A stretch of DNA of 64,000 nt from Nostoc sp. ATCC 43529 (GTDB lineage: Bacteria > Cyanobacteriota > Cyanobacteriia > Cyanobacteriales > Nostocaceae): contig LWTK01000040.1 in the NCBI GenBank assembly GCA_003326205.1, forward strand, positions 1 to 64,000, written 5' to 3'. Shown piece after piece: positions 27,554-35,163 of the stretch. Numbering within the stretch: the stretch's first letter is position 1; each line of letters starts with the position of its first letter. Made by a program: the position numbers and the translations under genes. Below the pieces are notes generated by a model that worked only from the letters and a program-made list of their open reading frames with translations, was not told the DNA's origin and did no database searches.

Positions 27554-27603
27554 CTAAGTTTGGTAGGAGAGTTAATTAAGAGTTAATCTCCTACCAAACT
27601 TAG
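27554..27603 (+). promoter_or_regulatory. Strong hairpin between the two paralogous genes
   Basis: CTAAGTTTGGTAGGAGA (27554-27570) pairs perfectly with 27587-27603 across a 16-base loop. It ends directly before the ATG region at 27608-27626. With no T-run it is more likely an RNA-processing, attenuation or translation-control element than a simple terminator. Confidence 0.7.
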
Positions 27604-27625
27604 TGCTATGAGGAATCAGATTATT

Positions 27626-29092
27626 ATGAACACATCGCCAGCTTTAGCCAAAATTAAAGAAGCAATACTCAATGCAGTAAAACAAATATCCGAGCTTCCC
27701 ATAAATGCTTCTAATTTCCAACCGCTAAATCCAACGATAGATTGGGACTGGAACCCCGTAATCACAGGCACTACATCCAAAGAACAATACGAGTTCTGTG
27801 ACCACATGCCCCAATCGTGCAAACCTGGTGTTCAATTTTCTAGTAGCGCAAAAAGTTTTAGTGACAACTATCAATCTTTTATATATGCCCTTGCTCCAAG
27901 TTTTCAACCAGAGGAAATTCTTAAAGATATTAAGTTAAAACTGCAACCACCGCCAGGTAATCCTGCCGATACTACTTATGTACCTGATGGGTGGACTAAA
28001 GTTATAGATGGTGCTGGTATCTTGAGATGGAGACCAGACTGGAGCATATCAGCAAATCCAAATGACTGGATTAAAACAATCGAAGCAAATAGTGATAAGA
28101 GTGTAACAATTGATTTAACTTCTTTAGTTTCGGATGAGAACAATAGTAGTAACGAAGAATTATTAAAATATCAAAGTGTTAACGGTCAATGGTCTTCTAT
28201 CTCGATCCACCCTGGTGAAGTTCAGGCCATCTTAATTGACGCAGAGGCTTTGGGAAGAATTGCGATTCAACCAGGTGCTTGGTACAGCAGCGCAATATTA
28301 GAACTTGGAAAAAACGGTCCATTTATCAGTAACTATCAATGCAGAACATTCTTTAGTGATAGCGGTTTGCTTAGATGTAGAATATCTGAGTTTGTTGTAG
28401 CTTATAAACCAAAATTGACAATACATATTAGCAATAGCTTTATTGAAAGGTATAAGGAGCTATTGAGTGCTATTAAGTTACAAGTAGCTGGTTTTATATT
28501 TCCAAAATCAGATATCAACTTTGAGCCGATAGATGATGTGAATAGGCATTCAGGAGATCTAATTTCTACCGTTCCTCAAATCATTGGAGTCTTCATTGAA
28601 TGCTTCGATACTTGCGATCCAATAAATCCTCCTGTATCGTCTCAAGACATCAAATTCGGTGACAAATTCTATTTAAGGAACAAAAATGGAGAATATATTG
28701 TAGGTGCAGATCTATCTTGGGGTGCAAATGGAAGGCAATATTATCCAAGGTTAGGAAATACTGGCAAAGTCGCTTTAGAATTTACGGGGGTAATAGGTAA
28801 TGTCGAGAATGGTATGATAGTCCAAATCAAATCTACTGAAGAATTTGTTGGTAAATATAATGTCTTAGGTGCTTGGGCAACACCAAGCTGCTATTACTAT
28901 TCCACAGAAACCACCTATCAGCAGCAAAATTGGCAAATTACAAAGAAGAATTCCAATGATGCTCAAATAAGATATGGCGATGCTGTCTACCTTAGTAATG
29001 TATTTTATAAAAATCAAAATCTTGTTAGTAATGGCCTGTATTTAACCACAAATAAAGATGCTGATGAGTGGTGGATTATTGAAAAACCTTGA
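27626..29092 (+). CDS. Unrecognised paralogue B with extra C-terminal beta-trefoil-like domain
   Basis: About 488 residues from ATG 27626; an in-frame ATG at 27608 is possible, but AGGA at 27611 suits the later one. It shares with the preceding protein the hinge DGWTKVIDGAGILRWRPDW, then VTIDL, a PGAWY/PGDWYD turn, the VVAYKPKLTIHIS strand and VPQIIGVFIE. The N-terminal helical part is shorter. After CDPINPP an added domain of about 145 residues follows (FGDKFYLRNKNGEYIVGA, NGMIVQIKSTEEFVGKYNVLG, GDAVYLSN, NGLYLTTNKDADEWWII). Its repeated strand pattern is like beta-trefoil or agglutinin-type binding modules. A binding partner or second component is inferred; no family is recognised. Confidence 0.7.
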   Translation: MNTSPALAKIKEAILNAVKQISELPINASNFQPLNPTIDWDWNPVITGTTSKEQYEFCDHMPQSCKPGVQFSSSAKSFSDNYQSFIYALAPSFQPEEILKDIKLKLQPPPGNPADTTYVPDGWTKVIDGAGILRWRPDWSISANPNDWIKTIEANSDKSVTIDLTSLVSDENNSSNEELLKYQSVNGQWSSISIHPGEVQAILIDAEALGRIAIQPGAWYSSAILELGKNGPFISNYQCRTFFSDSGLLRCRISEFVVAYKPKLTIHISNSFIERYKELLSAIKLQVAGFIFPKSDINFEPIDDVNRHSGDLISTVPQIIGVFIECFDTCDPINPPVSSQDIKFGDKFYLRNKNGEYIVGADLSWGANGRQYYPRLGNTGKVALEFTGVIGNVENGMIVQIKSTEEFVGKYNVLGAWATPSCYYYSTETTYQQQNWQITKKNSNDAQIRYGDAVYLSNVFYKNQNLVSNGLYLTTNKDADEWWIIEKP

Positions 29093-29112
29093 CATAATAA
29101 ATAATTGCGATA

Positions 29113-29136
29113 TCGCTCGTTTAATTAAACGAGCGA
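29113..29136. terminator. Palindromic hairpin after the three-gene locus
   Basis: A 24-base perfect palindrome (TCGCTCGTTTAA and its complement) lies 21 bases after the paralogue B stop. It probably ends transcription, although the following bases are not a clean T-run. Confidence 0.55.
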
Positions 29137-29230
29137 TCGCTTTCCCACAGTAGAAAAGGGATCTCAGTTTAGGCATAACTTGGAGAGGCGATCGCATTCT
29201 CGTTTTGCAAAAGGCGCCCCCTTATCTCCC

Positions 29231-30460
29231 CTATCCCAGTTTATTATCTAAACGAGTCGCCTGTTCTAGAGCGGCTTTTTCTTTGGCTCGGCGGGCATAG
29301 GGTTGTAGTTGGGCGCGATCGCAAGCTGTTAAAATACTCAGGTTTTCTAAATTGATTCCCCGCATTAACATTTCTACGCGCCAGGTTTGTTGTGCTTGGA
29401 CGATGGCTGGGGGTTGTCCTTGGGGAGTTAATAATCCTTGGCTCCATGTTTGCCAACGTGTCTGAAGCTCTGATTCGGAAATTGGTTTGCCTGTTTCATT
29501 GAGAAACATGGCTGTTTGATTATCTTTACGACTTTTGAGCCATTTAATTAAAGGATTATTAGTGTAGGAGCCGTAGCGTTTGCCCAAAATCCACTGATTT
29601 ACAGGTACTTGCCGGATAAGTCCGGGAATTGTAATTTGCAAGAAGTGTCCTTGAGTATCGTAGATCTGATGCGATCGCTCTAAATTAATGATTTCTGTAG
29701 CTGATAACCCCGCACCAAATAACACATAAGCCAAGGCATAATCTCGTACTCCTGATTTCTTGGCCTGTTGCACAATTGCATGAACTAAATTAGCAGGCAA
29801 ATCAGCTATTTCTGCGACCATCACGGTTCCTTGTAAGGAATTAGTTGCTGATTCCGCTGGTAATGACATCGCTCCATGTAAAAACAACTCTACTAAATTC
29901 TCCAGAAAATCATCCCGATCTTCCCAAAGTTCATGAAATTCACTAGTAAATTCAATTACGGCATATCCCAAAATCATCCCATTGAGCAAACTGGCTAATT
30001 TCTCTGCGGGTAGATACGTATTTAAGTGTCCTTGCTGGATGATAGTAGCTAAGTACTGTGCGACATAACGGTTTGCCTCTGTTACCCCCCTGCCTAAGGC
30101 ACGGCGATTTTCTGCCGGGAATTGGTCGGCTTCTCCCACTACAGAGCGAACAAACTCTGGTACTCGTTCTAAAGCATGTAAGCTCTCACTTGCATAATCT
30201 TTGAGAGCTTGGTAGACATTACCCGGAGGAGTTGCCCGCCGTACCAGCGACTCACCTAAATTTTTGAACGCTGCGGATTCTTCCAACACAGCCAAAAGTA
30301 GTCCATGTTTATTGCCAAAATTCCGAAATAAAGTCACTTCGTTGACTTCAGCTTTTTCAGCTATTTGACGAGTTGTGGTAGCACTGACTCCCTGAGCAGT
30401 AAATAGCTCAAGTCCAGCTTGGATAAGGCGTTGACGAGTTGAAATAATTTGAGAAGACAT
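29231..30460 (-). CDS. TetR-family regulator fused to a degenerate tyrosine-recombinase-like domain
   Basis: 409 residues from ATG 30460 (MSSQIISTRQRLIQAG). The start four codons upstream would put an operator palindrome inside the gene. Residues 8-55 are a TetR HTH (GLELFTAQGVSATTTRQIAEKAEVNEVTLFRNFGNKHGLL). Residues 60-205 are the usual ligand or dimer helices. Normal TetR proteins end near here. Residues about 225-409 instead follow the phage integrase fold: DYALAYVLFGAGLSATEIINL, WLKSRKDNQTAMFLNETGKPIS, QQTWRVEMLMRGINLENLSILTACD and PYARRAKEKA. The catalytic arginines and histidine are replaced (GLS for GLR, QQTW for HxLRH) while the tyrosine position persists. It should bind DNA but not recombine it. 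Divergent from a desaturase gene it likely controls. Confidence 0.85.
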   Translation of the reverse strand: MSSQIISTRQRLIQAGLELFTAQGVSATTTRQIAEKAEVNEVTLFRNFGNKHGLLLAVLEESAAFKNLGESLVRRATPPGNVYQALKDYASESLHALERVPEFVRSVVGEADQFPAENRRALGRGVTEANRYVAQYLATIIQQGHLNTYLPAEKLASLLNGMILGYAVIEFTSEFHELWEDRDDFLENLVELFLHGAMSLPAESATNSLQGTVMVAEIADLPANLVHAIVQQAKKSGVRDYALAYVLFGAGLSATEIINLERSHQIYDTQGHFLQITIPGLIRQVPVNQWILGKRYGSYTNNPLIKWLKSRKDNQTAMFLNETGKPISESELQTRWQTWSQGLLTPQGQPPAIVQAQQTWRVEMLMRGINLENLSILTACDRAQLQPYARRAKEKAALEQATRLDNKLG

Positions 30461-30466
30461 AGGAAA

Positions 30467-30485
30467 ATGCAAGTAACACTTGCAT
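30467..30485. promoter_or_regulatory. TetR-type operator 1
   Basis: ATGCAAGTAACACTTGCAT has perfect 8-base arms around AAC. It lies 6 bases upstream of the regulator's start, which fits autoregulation. A near copy is at 30513. Confidence 0.75.
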
Positions 30486-30512
30486 AAGAAGAAGAATATT
30501 GCTACGATAAAA

Positions 30513-30531
30513 ATGTAAGCGATACTTGCTT
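30513..30531. promoter_or_regulatory. TetR-type operator 2
   Basis: ATGTAAGCGATACTTGCTT matches operator 1 in both half-sites with two arm differences. Its centre is 46 bases from operator 1, on the desaturase side of the divergent spacer. Confidence 0.7.
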
Positions 30532-30675
30532 GACTCTATCCTACGGGTTCGCTAGTTGCTAATGGGAGAAACCCTCAAGATCGCCCTGGCTCACTGTAAC
30601 GAAATGGTGTACAGATTGGGAAAATCCCTTGGAAGAAAAGGCAAATCGCTCGCTCGTCCATCAACAGGAATTTTT

Positions 30676-31545
30676 ATGACCGCAAATTTTGGAGCGCTCG
30701 GCAAAGGCATCATCCCTGAGAAAGGAAATCCTCCTCAACTCAGTTGGACTAATGTAGCATTTTTTACTACTTTTCATGTCTTAGCACTTCTGGCTCCTTG
30801 GTTTTTTTCTTGGTCGGCATTAGGTTTGCTCGTGTTTCTCCACTGGTTATTTGGTAGTATTGGTATTTGCTTGGGATATCATCGACTACTGAGCCATCGG
30901 AGTTTTCAAGTTCCCAAGTGGTTAGAATATGCGATCGCCCTGATCGGAGCGTTGGCTTTGCAAGGGGGGCCAATTTTTTGGGTGGGTGGACACCGCCAGC
31001 ATCACGCCCACACCGAAGATATCGACCTAGACCCCTACTCTGCTCAACGAGGATTTTGGTGGAGTCATATGCTGTGGATTTTTTACCCGCGTCCAGAATT
31101 TTTTGACTACGAAACCTATCAAAAATATGCCCCCGATTTAGCAAGACAACCTTTCTATCGCTGGTTAGATCGCTACTTCTTACTGTTACAAATTCCCTTC
31201 GGGCTGCTGCTGTATGCCTTGGGAGGATGGTCTTTTGTCATCTACGGAATGTTTGTTAGATGCGTGTTGCTTTGGCACTCAACTTGGTTTGTCAACTCTG
31301 CATCACACCTGTGGGGCTATCGCACCTTTGATGCCAATGATGGCGCTCGTAATCTGTGGTGGGTGTCCCTTGTCACCTATGGAGAAGGATGGCACAACAA
31401 CCATCATACTTATCCTCACATGGCAAAATCTGGCTTATCTTGGTGGGAAATTGATATTACTTGGTGGAGTATCCAAGTTTTGCAGACTTTAGGTTTAGCC
31501 AAAAAAGTTGTCTCCAATCCTCCTCAAAGTGCAACTCGCGGCTAA
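30676..31545 (+). CDS. Acyl-lipid/acyl-CoA desaturase (DesC-like)
   Basis: 289 residues from ATG 30676, which follows AGGAA at 30666. Earlier in-frame starts (30562 ATG, 30556 TTG) have no binding site and would add a basic, non-conserved 38-40 residues. The three histidine boxes of membrane desaturases are present: HRLLSH, HRQHHAH and HNNHHTYP, which bind the di-iron centre. Hydrophobic helices flank them (FFTTFHVLALLAPWFFSWSALG, FLHWLFGSIGICLGY, LLLQIPFGLLLYALGGW). The family puts a first double bond, usually delta-9, into fatty acyl chains. Divergent from the TetR fusion with two operators between, so repression by that protein is a strong inference. Confidence 0.92.
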   Translation: MTANFGALGKGIIPEKGNPPQLSWTNVAFFTTFHVLALLAPWFFSWSALGLLVFLHWLFGSIGICLGYHRLLSHRSFQVPKWLEYAIALIGALALQGGPIFWVGGHRQHHAHTEDIDLDPYSAQRGFWWSHMLWIFYPRPEFFDYETYQKYAPDLARQPFYRWLDRYFLLLQIPFGLLLYALGGWSFVIYGMFVRCVLLWHSTWFVNSASHLWGYRTFDANDGARNLWWVSLVTYGEGWHNNHHTYPHMAKSGLSWWEIDITWWSIQVLQTLGLAKKVVSNPPQSATRG

Positions 31546-32900
31546 ATTGTAACTGAAATTATCATGGGTTTGTGAGGCCGGCGGCGCGATCGGCAGTCGG
31601 CTTACTAATATCATGTTCGATTGAAGACTCATAGTTTAGACTGATGCAAAGAGAAGTTGAAGCGCCGATTTCCAACGTTAGGTCTTCTGGGTTTGATTAA
31701 TTTTGATAATACATTAGTATCAAGAATAATCATCATTCAAAAGTGGGTGCAGGACGCATAGTTTCTCTGGTAATTTCTCTTAGTTCAAAATCTCCCAACG
31801 GGGGAAAGCGATCGAGGCATTTATTAAGGAGTTAAAATCACAAAGAGTAACTCCTGACTCCCAACTCGCAACCCCCCAACAGTTGACTCATTGGGAGAAG
31901 TTGTTCCCCCAGTTCCCCAGGAGCAACAGCCGCGCACCTGTTCAGCCTGCGCCGAAGAAAATTTAATTGTAGAAGGGCTATAAACTTACACTATTCGAGT
32001 TCTGACCCACGCCAGCTTCTAATCCCCCTGGGGCGTTGATTAAAACAGCCTCGTCAATAGTTAGGAGTCCTGTATCCTTAATTACCTGTAGTGAAAAATT
32101 CAAAGATATGCTCCCCACATTCGGCACTTTGATTTGAACGTCATCGTCAGCACTAACCCCCCCCTACTACTGTGATTAAATCTGAATCTTCTAATTCCTC
32201 GATTTCTGCTGCTTGCAGGGTTTTGATTTTGTTCAGAATCATAAATCAAATATTAGCTTTATATTAACTGCATACTCAATGTATCATATTTGGTTGTAGC
32301 TAAAATCATTTGATTAAAGCAATAGAGAAAAGACATGAACCTATCCCACTAATAAAATTTCAGTAGAGCAAAAAGTTTTGCGACCGCTAAAAAATAGTAG
32401 TGTACGATACCCTTTTTGGAGGAATGGAAAAAAGCTGAATCGTCTGGGAGAAATTATAAGATTGGCTTATTGATGAACTGCAAAGATCAATCAACATCAT
32501 CCAGATGGTAAACAAACTTGGCAACAAATATTAAGCAAGAGTTTTAGCGTTAGCTTAAACTACTATATCAAAACTTGAACTTAATATTTTACGTGAAAGT
32601 TGCGCTTTTTCTCCAGCTAAGCATACTTTACCCAATCAATGAGCTTTTTTAGTATTAGTAGATATCGATTTATCTAGAGATAAGCTAATTCATGCTCTGG
32701 AAAAATTTTTGATTTGGTTTTTTGCTGTGGTCTAGTCTTATATTGAAACAGTGGCGTTGTAAATCAGTTACCAATTGACATAATAATGTCATTCATTCCA
32801 ACTCAAAGCTCAAATTTAGTTAAGTCTAATTGAACAAAATTTTGTAGTATGCATTTGACGATAAAATCGTAATGAATCAGATCTTTGCAATACATCAAGC
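31546..32900. other. Decayed region with gene remnants
   Basis: About 1.35 kb with no intact gene. It includes the broken peptide gene at 31978-32242. A stop-free frame on plus (about 31780-31963, ending QQLTHWEKLFPQFPRSN...PAPKKI) has no start. A patchwork around 32480-32760 (NQHHPDGKQTWQQILSK, then VLVDIDLSRDKLIHALEKF) is interrupted by several stops. I do not recognise these remnants. Confidence 0.55.
31978..32242 (-). pseudogene. Double-glycine-leader peptide gene interrupted at a G8 tract
   Basis: From ATG 32242 the frame reads MILNKIKTLQAAEIEELEDS then DLITVVGG, like the leader of peptides exported by C39-peptidase ABC transporters. A run of eight G (complement of C 32157-32164) then shifts into a stop. 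With seven G the frame would continue VSADDDVQIKVPNVGS... for 59 residues to a TAG at 31978-31980. The length, 88 codons plus one base, fits a single-base insertion. There is no cysteine in the core. It could be a true pseudogene, a phase-variable homopolymer or a sequencing error. No modification enzyme or transporter gene is adjacent. Confidence 0.55.
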
Positions 32901-33722
32901 GTGAAAACTGACAGCATTTTTTATCGCCTTTTTCAAGAATTTCCTGACATCTTTTTTGAATTAATTGGCAACCCACCCCAAACCGCACAAGGTTATAATT
33001 TCTCTTCGATTGAAATCAAGCAAACTGCATTCCGTATAGATGGTGTTTTTCTACCAACACAAGGAGAATAAAATCCGATTTACTTTGTTGAAGTCCAATT
33101 TCAAACCGATACAGAAATTTACTCGCGGCTAATTTCAGAAATTAGTTTATACTTACGTCAAAATCAACCTAAAAATTCTTGGCGGGGAGTAGTTATCTAT
33201 CCCAATCGCAGTTTAGATACAGCAGACATCAAGAATTACAGTGAATTTTTTACCAGCCAGCGCATCAGTCGGATTTATCTTAATGAATTAGGTGAAACTG
33301 CATCATTGCCAGTTGGAATTGCTACTATAAAATTAGTAGTCGATAATGAGGATACGGCAATTACAACTGCCAGACAGTTAATAAACAGAACGCAGCAAGA
33401 AATCAATATTGAACCACAGCGGCAGCAGTTATTAGAATTAATAGAGACAATTTTGGTTTACAAGTTTCCAAGTATGAGTCGAGAGGAGATTGAAGGTATG
33501 TTTGGGTTAAGTGATTTGAAGCAAACACGAGTTTATCAAGAAGGCAAGCAAGAAGGCAAGCAAGAAGGCAAGCAAGAAGGAGCGCGTGAAGAAAAGTTGA
33601 GACTCATTCCTTTGTTGTTGAGATTGGGATTGAGTTTTGAACAAACAGCGAAAGAGTTAGGTTTGAGTTTAGAGGAGGTGCAGCAAGAAATCCAAAAACA
33701 GCCTCCAAGTCAAAATGCCTAA
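32901..33722 (+). pseudogene. DUF2887 / Rpn-family PD-(D/E)XK nuclease gene with an in-frame stop
   Basis: From GTG 32901 the frame reads MKTDSIFYRLFQEFPDIFFELIG and FRIDGVFLPTQGE, then TAA at 33069-33071, then NPIYFVEVQFQTDTEIYSR. Both sides are in one frame and match the family, so a single nonsense change explains the break. The nuclease core is split: the acidic residue in RIDGVF comes before the stop and VEVQ after it. The C-terminus has four QEGK repeats from 12-base DNA repeats (33537-33580) and a helical tail (LIPLLLRLGLSFEQTAKELGLSLEEV). Intact members are transposase-like or recombination-promoting nucleases. An internal restart at 33306 gives at most 138 residues without the active site. 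Confidence 0.85.
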
Positions 33723-33930
33723 ACAAAATTAATCACAACAGAATTCAGGAGTCAGAAGTAAAACAAGCTTGATACCTGACGTTGAGACGAATCGTTGTGT
33801 ACTTCATTTTCTTTAAATCCTCTGTCAGTCAAAAAAATGAGAGGATGTAATTAAGAGTATCAGTAAATAGTTTTAAATATCCTGACAATTTTTGGCGATC
33901 GCAAGCAATTTTGAATTTTTAATTGATTCT

Positions 33931-34986
33931 ATGATTTCCCTGTCTCCTACTCTCCAAGCTAGACTCTCTCAACCTTTAAAAATTGGCACCTTCGAGGTAA
34001 AAAGCCGGGTTCTCCAGTCGCCTTTATCTGGGGTTACAGATTTGGTATTTCGCCGTCTTGTGCGTCGCTATGCACCCGATTCGATGATGTATACCGAAAT
34101 GGTCAATGCTACTGGGTTGCACTATGTTAAACAATTGCCCAAAATCATGGAGGTAGACCCCAACGAACGCCCAATTAGCATTCAATTATTTGATTGTCGT
34201 CCAGATTTCCTCGCAGAAGCAGCAGTTAAGGCAGTTGCAGAAGGGGCTGATACTGTTGATATTAATATGGGCTGTCCGGTAAATAAAATTACTAAAAATG
34301 GGGGCGGTTCTTCTCTGTTGCGCCAACCGGAAGTAGCAGAAGCAATTGTGCGAGAAGTGGTGAAAGCTGTTGATGTACCTGTAACAGTGAAAACTCGTAT
34401 TGGCTGGAATGACAAAGAAATTACTATTCTCGACTTTGCCAAGCGGATGGAAGATGCCGGGGCAAAAATGATTACAGTACACGGACGCACCCGCGCCCAA
34501 GGATACAACGGGAATGCGCGTTGGGAATGGATTGCCCGTGTAAAGGAAATACTTTCTATTCCAGTAATTGCCAATGGAGATATTTTTTCCATTGAGGCGG
34601 CGGTGAAATGTTTAGAAGAAACTGGTGCTGATGGTGTGATGTGTTCCCGTGGAACTTTGGGTTATCCGTTTTTGGTGGGAGAAATCGATCGCTTCTTAAA
34701 AACTGGAGAAATATTACCGCCACCAAACCCAATTGAACGCTTGGAATGTGCAAGAGATCATTTACAAGCTTTGTGGGAATATAAAGGCGATCGCGGTGTT
34801 CGTCAAGCCCGTAAACACATGACTTGGTATGCTAAAGGTTTTGTCGGTGCTGCTGAACTACGAGGACAATTAAGTGTAATTGAAACCGTAGATCGGGGTT
34901 TAGAAATGATTAACCAAGCAATTGACAAACTGGCTAATGGTTATGAATTAGAACAAGAAACAGAAGATGATTTGGTAATGATTTAA
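33931..34986 (+). CDS. dus: tRNA-dihydrouridine synthase (DusB-like)
   Basis: About 351 residues from ATG 33931 (MISLSPTLQARL); a TTG-type start 39 bases earlier is possible. It is an FMN barrel that reduces uridine to dihydrouridine in tRNA. It shows LQSPLSGVTDLVFRRLVRRY, MMYTEMVNATGL, PISIQLFD, the Dus signature DINMGCPVNKITKNGGGSSLL with catalytic cysteine (MGCP), VTVKTRIGW, MITVHGRTRAQGY and SIPVIANGDI then GVMCSRGTLGYPF. Length and all motifs are normal. It stands alone between the DUF2887 remnant and the CHAT gene. Confidence 0.94.
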   Translation: MISLSPTLQARLSQPLKIGTFEVKSRVLQSPLSGVTDLVFRRLVRRYAPDSMMYTEMVNATGLHYVKQLPKIMEVDPNERPISIQLFDCRPDFLAEAAVKAVAEGADTVDINMGCPVNKITKNGGGSSLLRQPEVAEAIVREVVKAVDVPVTVKTRIGWNDKEITILDFAKRMEDAGAKMITVHGRTRAQGYNGNARWEWIARVKEILSIPVIANGDIFSIEAAVKCLEETGADGVMCSRGTLGYPFLVGEIDRFLKTGEILPPPNPIERLECARDHLQALWEYKGDRGVRQARKHMTWYAKGFVGAAELRGQLSVIETVDRGLEMINQAIDKLANGYELEQETEDDLVMI

Positions 34987-35163
34987 AAAGTAGATTCTAC
35001 CGCTATCAGCGTTGCTGAATTCAGGCATGAAAATGATTTCGCTTCTGTGCACCAAGCATTACGCCTGGTGCGAGATCTAAATTTAGAGGTATTTTTCCGA
35101 AATTGCAGATAATCCTATTGAAGCTTTTTACAGCAAATAGCAACTGATTAACTGCACATAATC

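Noticed and set aside
33537..33580. 12-base tandem repeat considered as a CRISPR-like array
   Set aside because: Units are directly adjacent, have no spacers, and encode QEGK repeats in the DUF2887 remnant.
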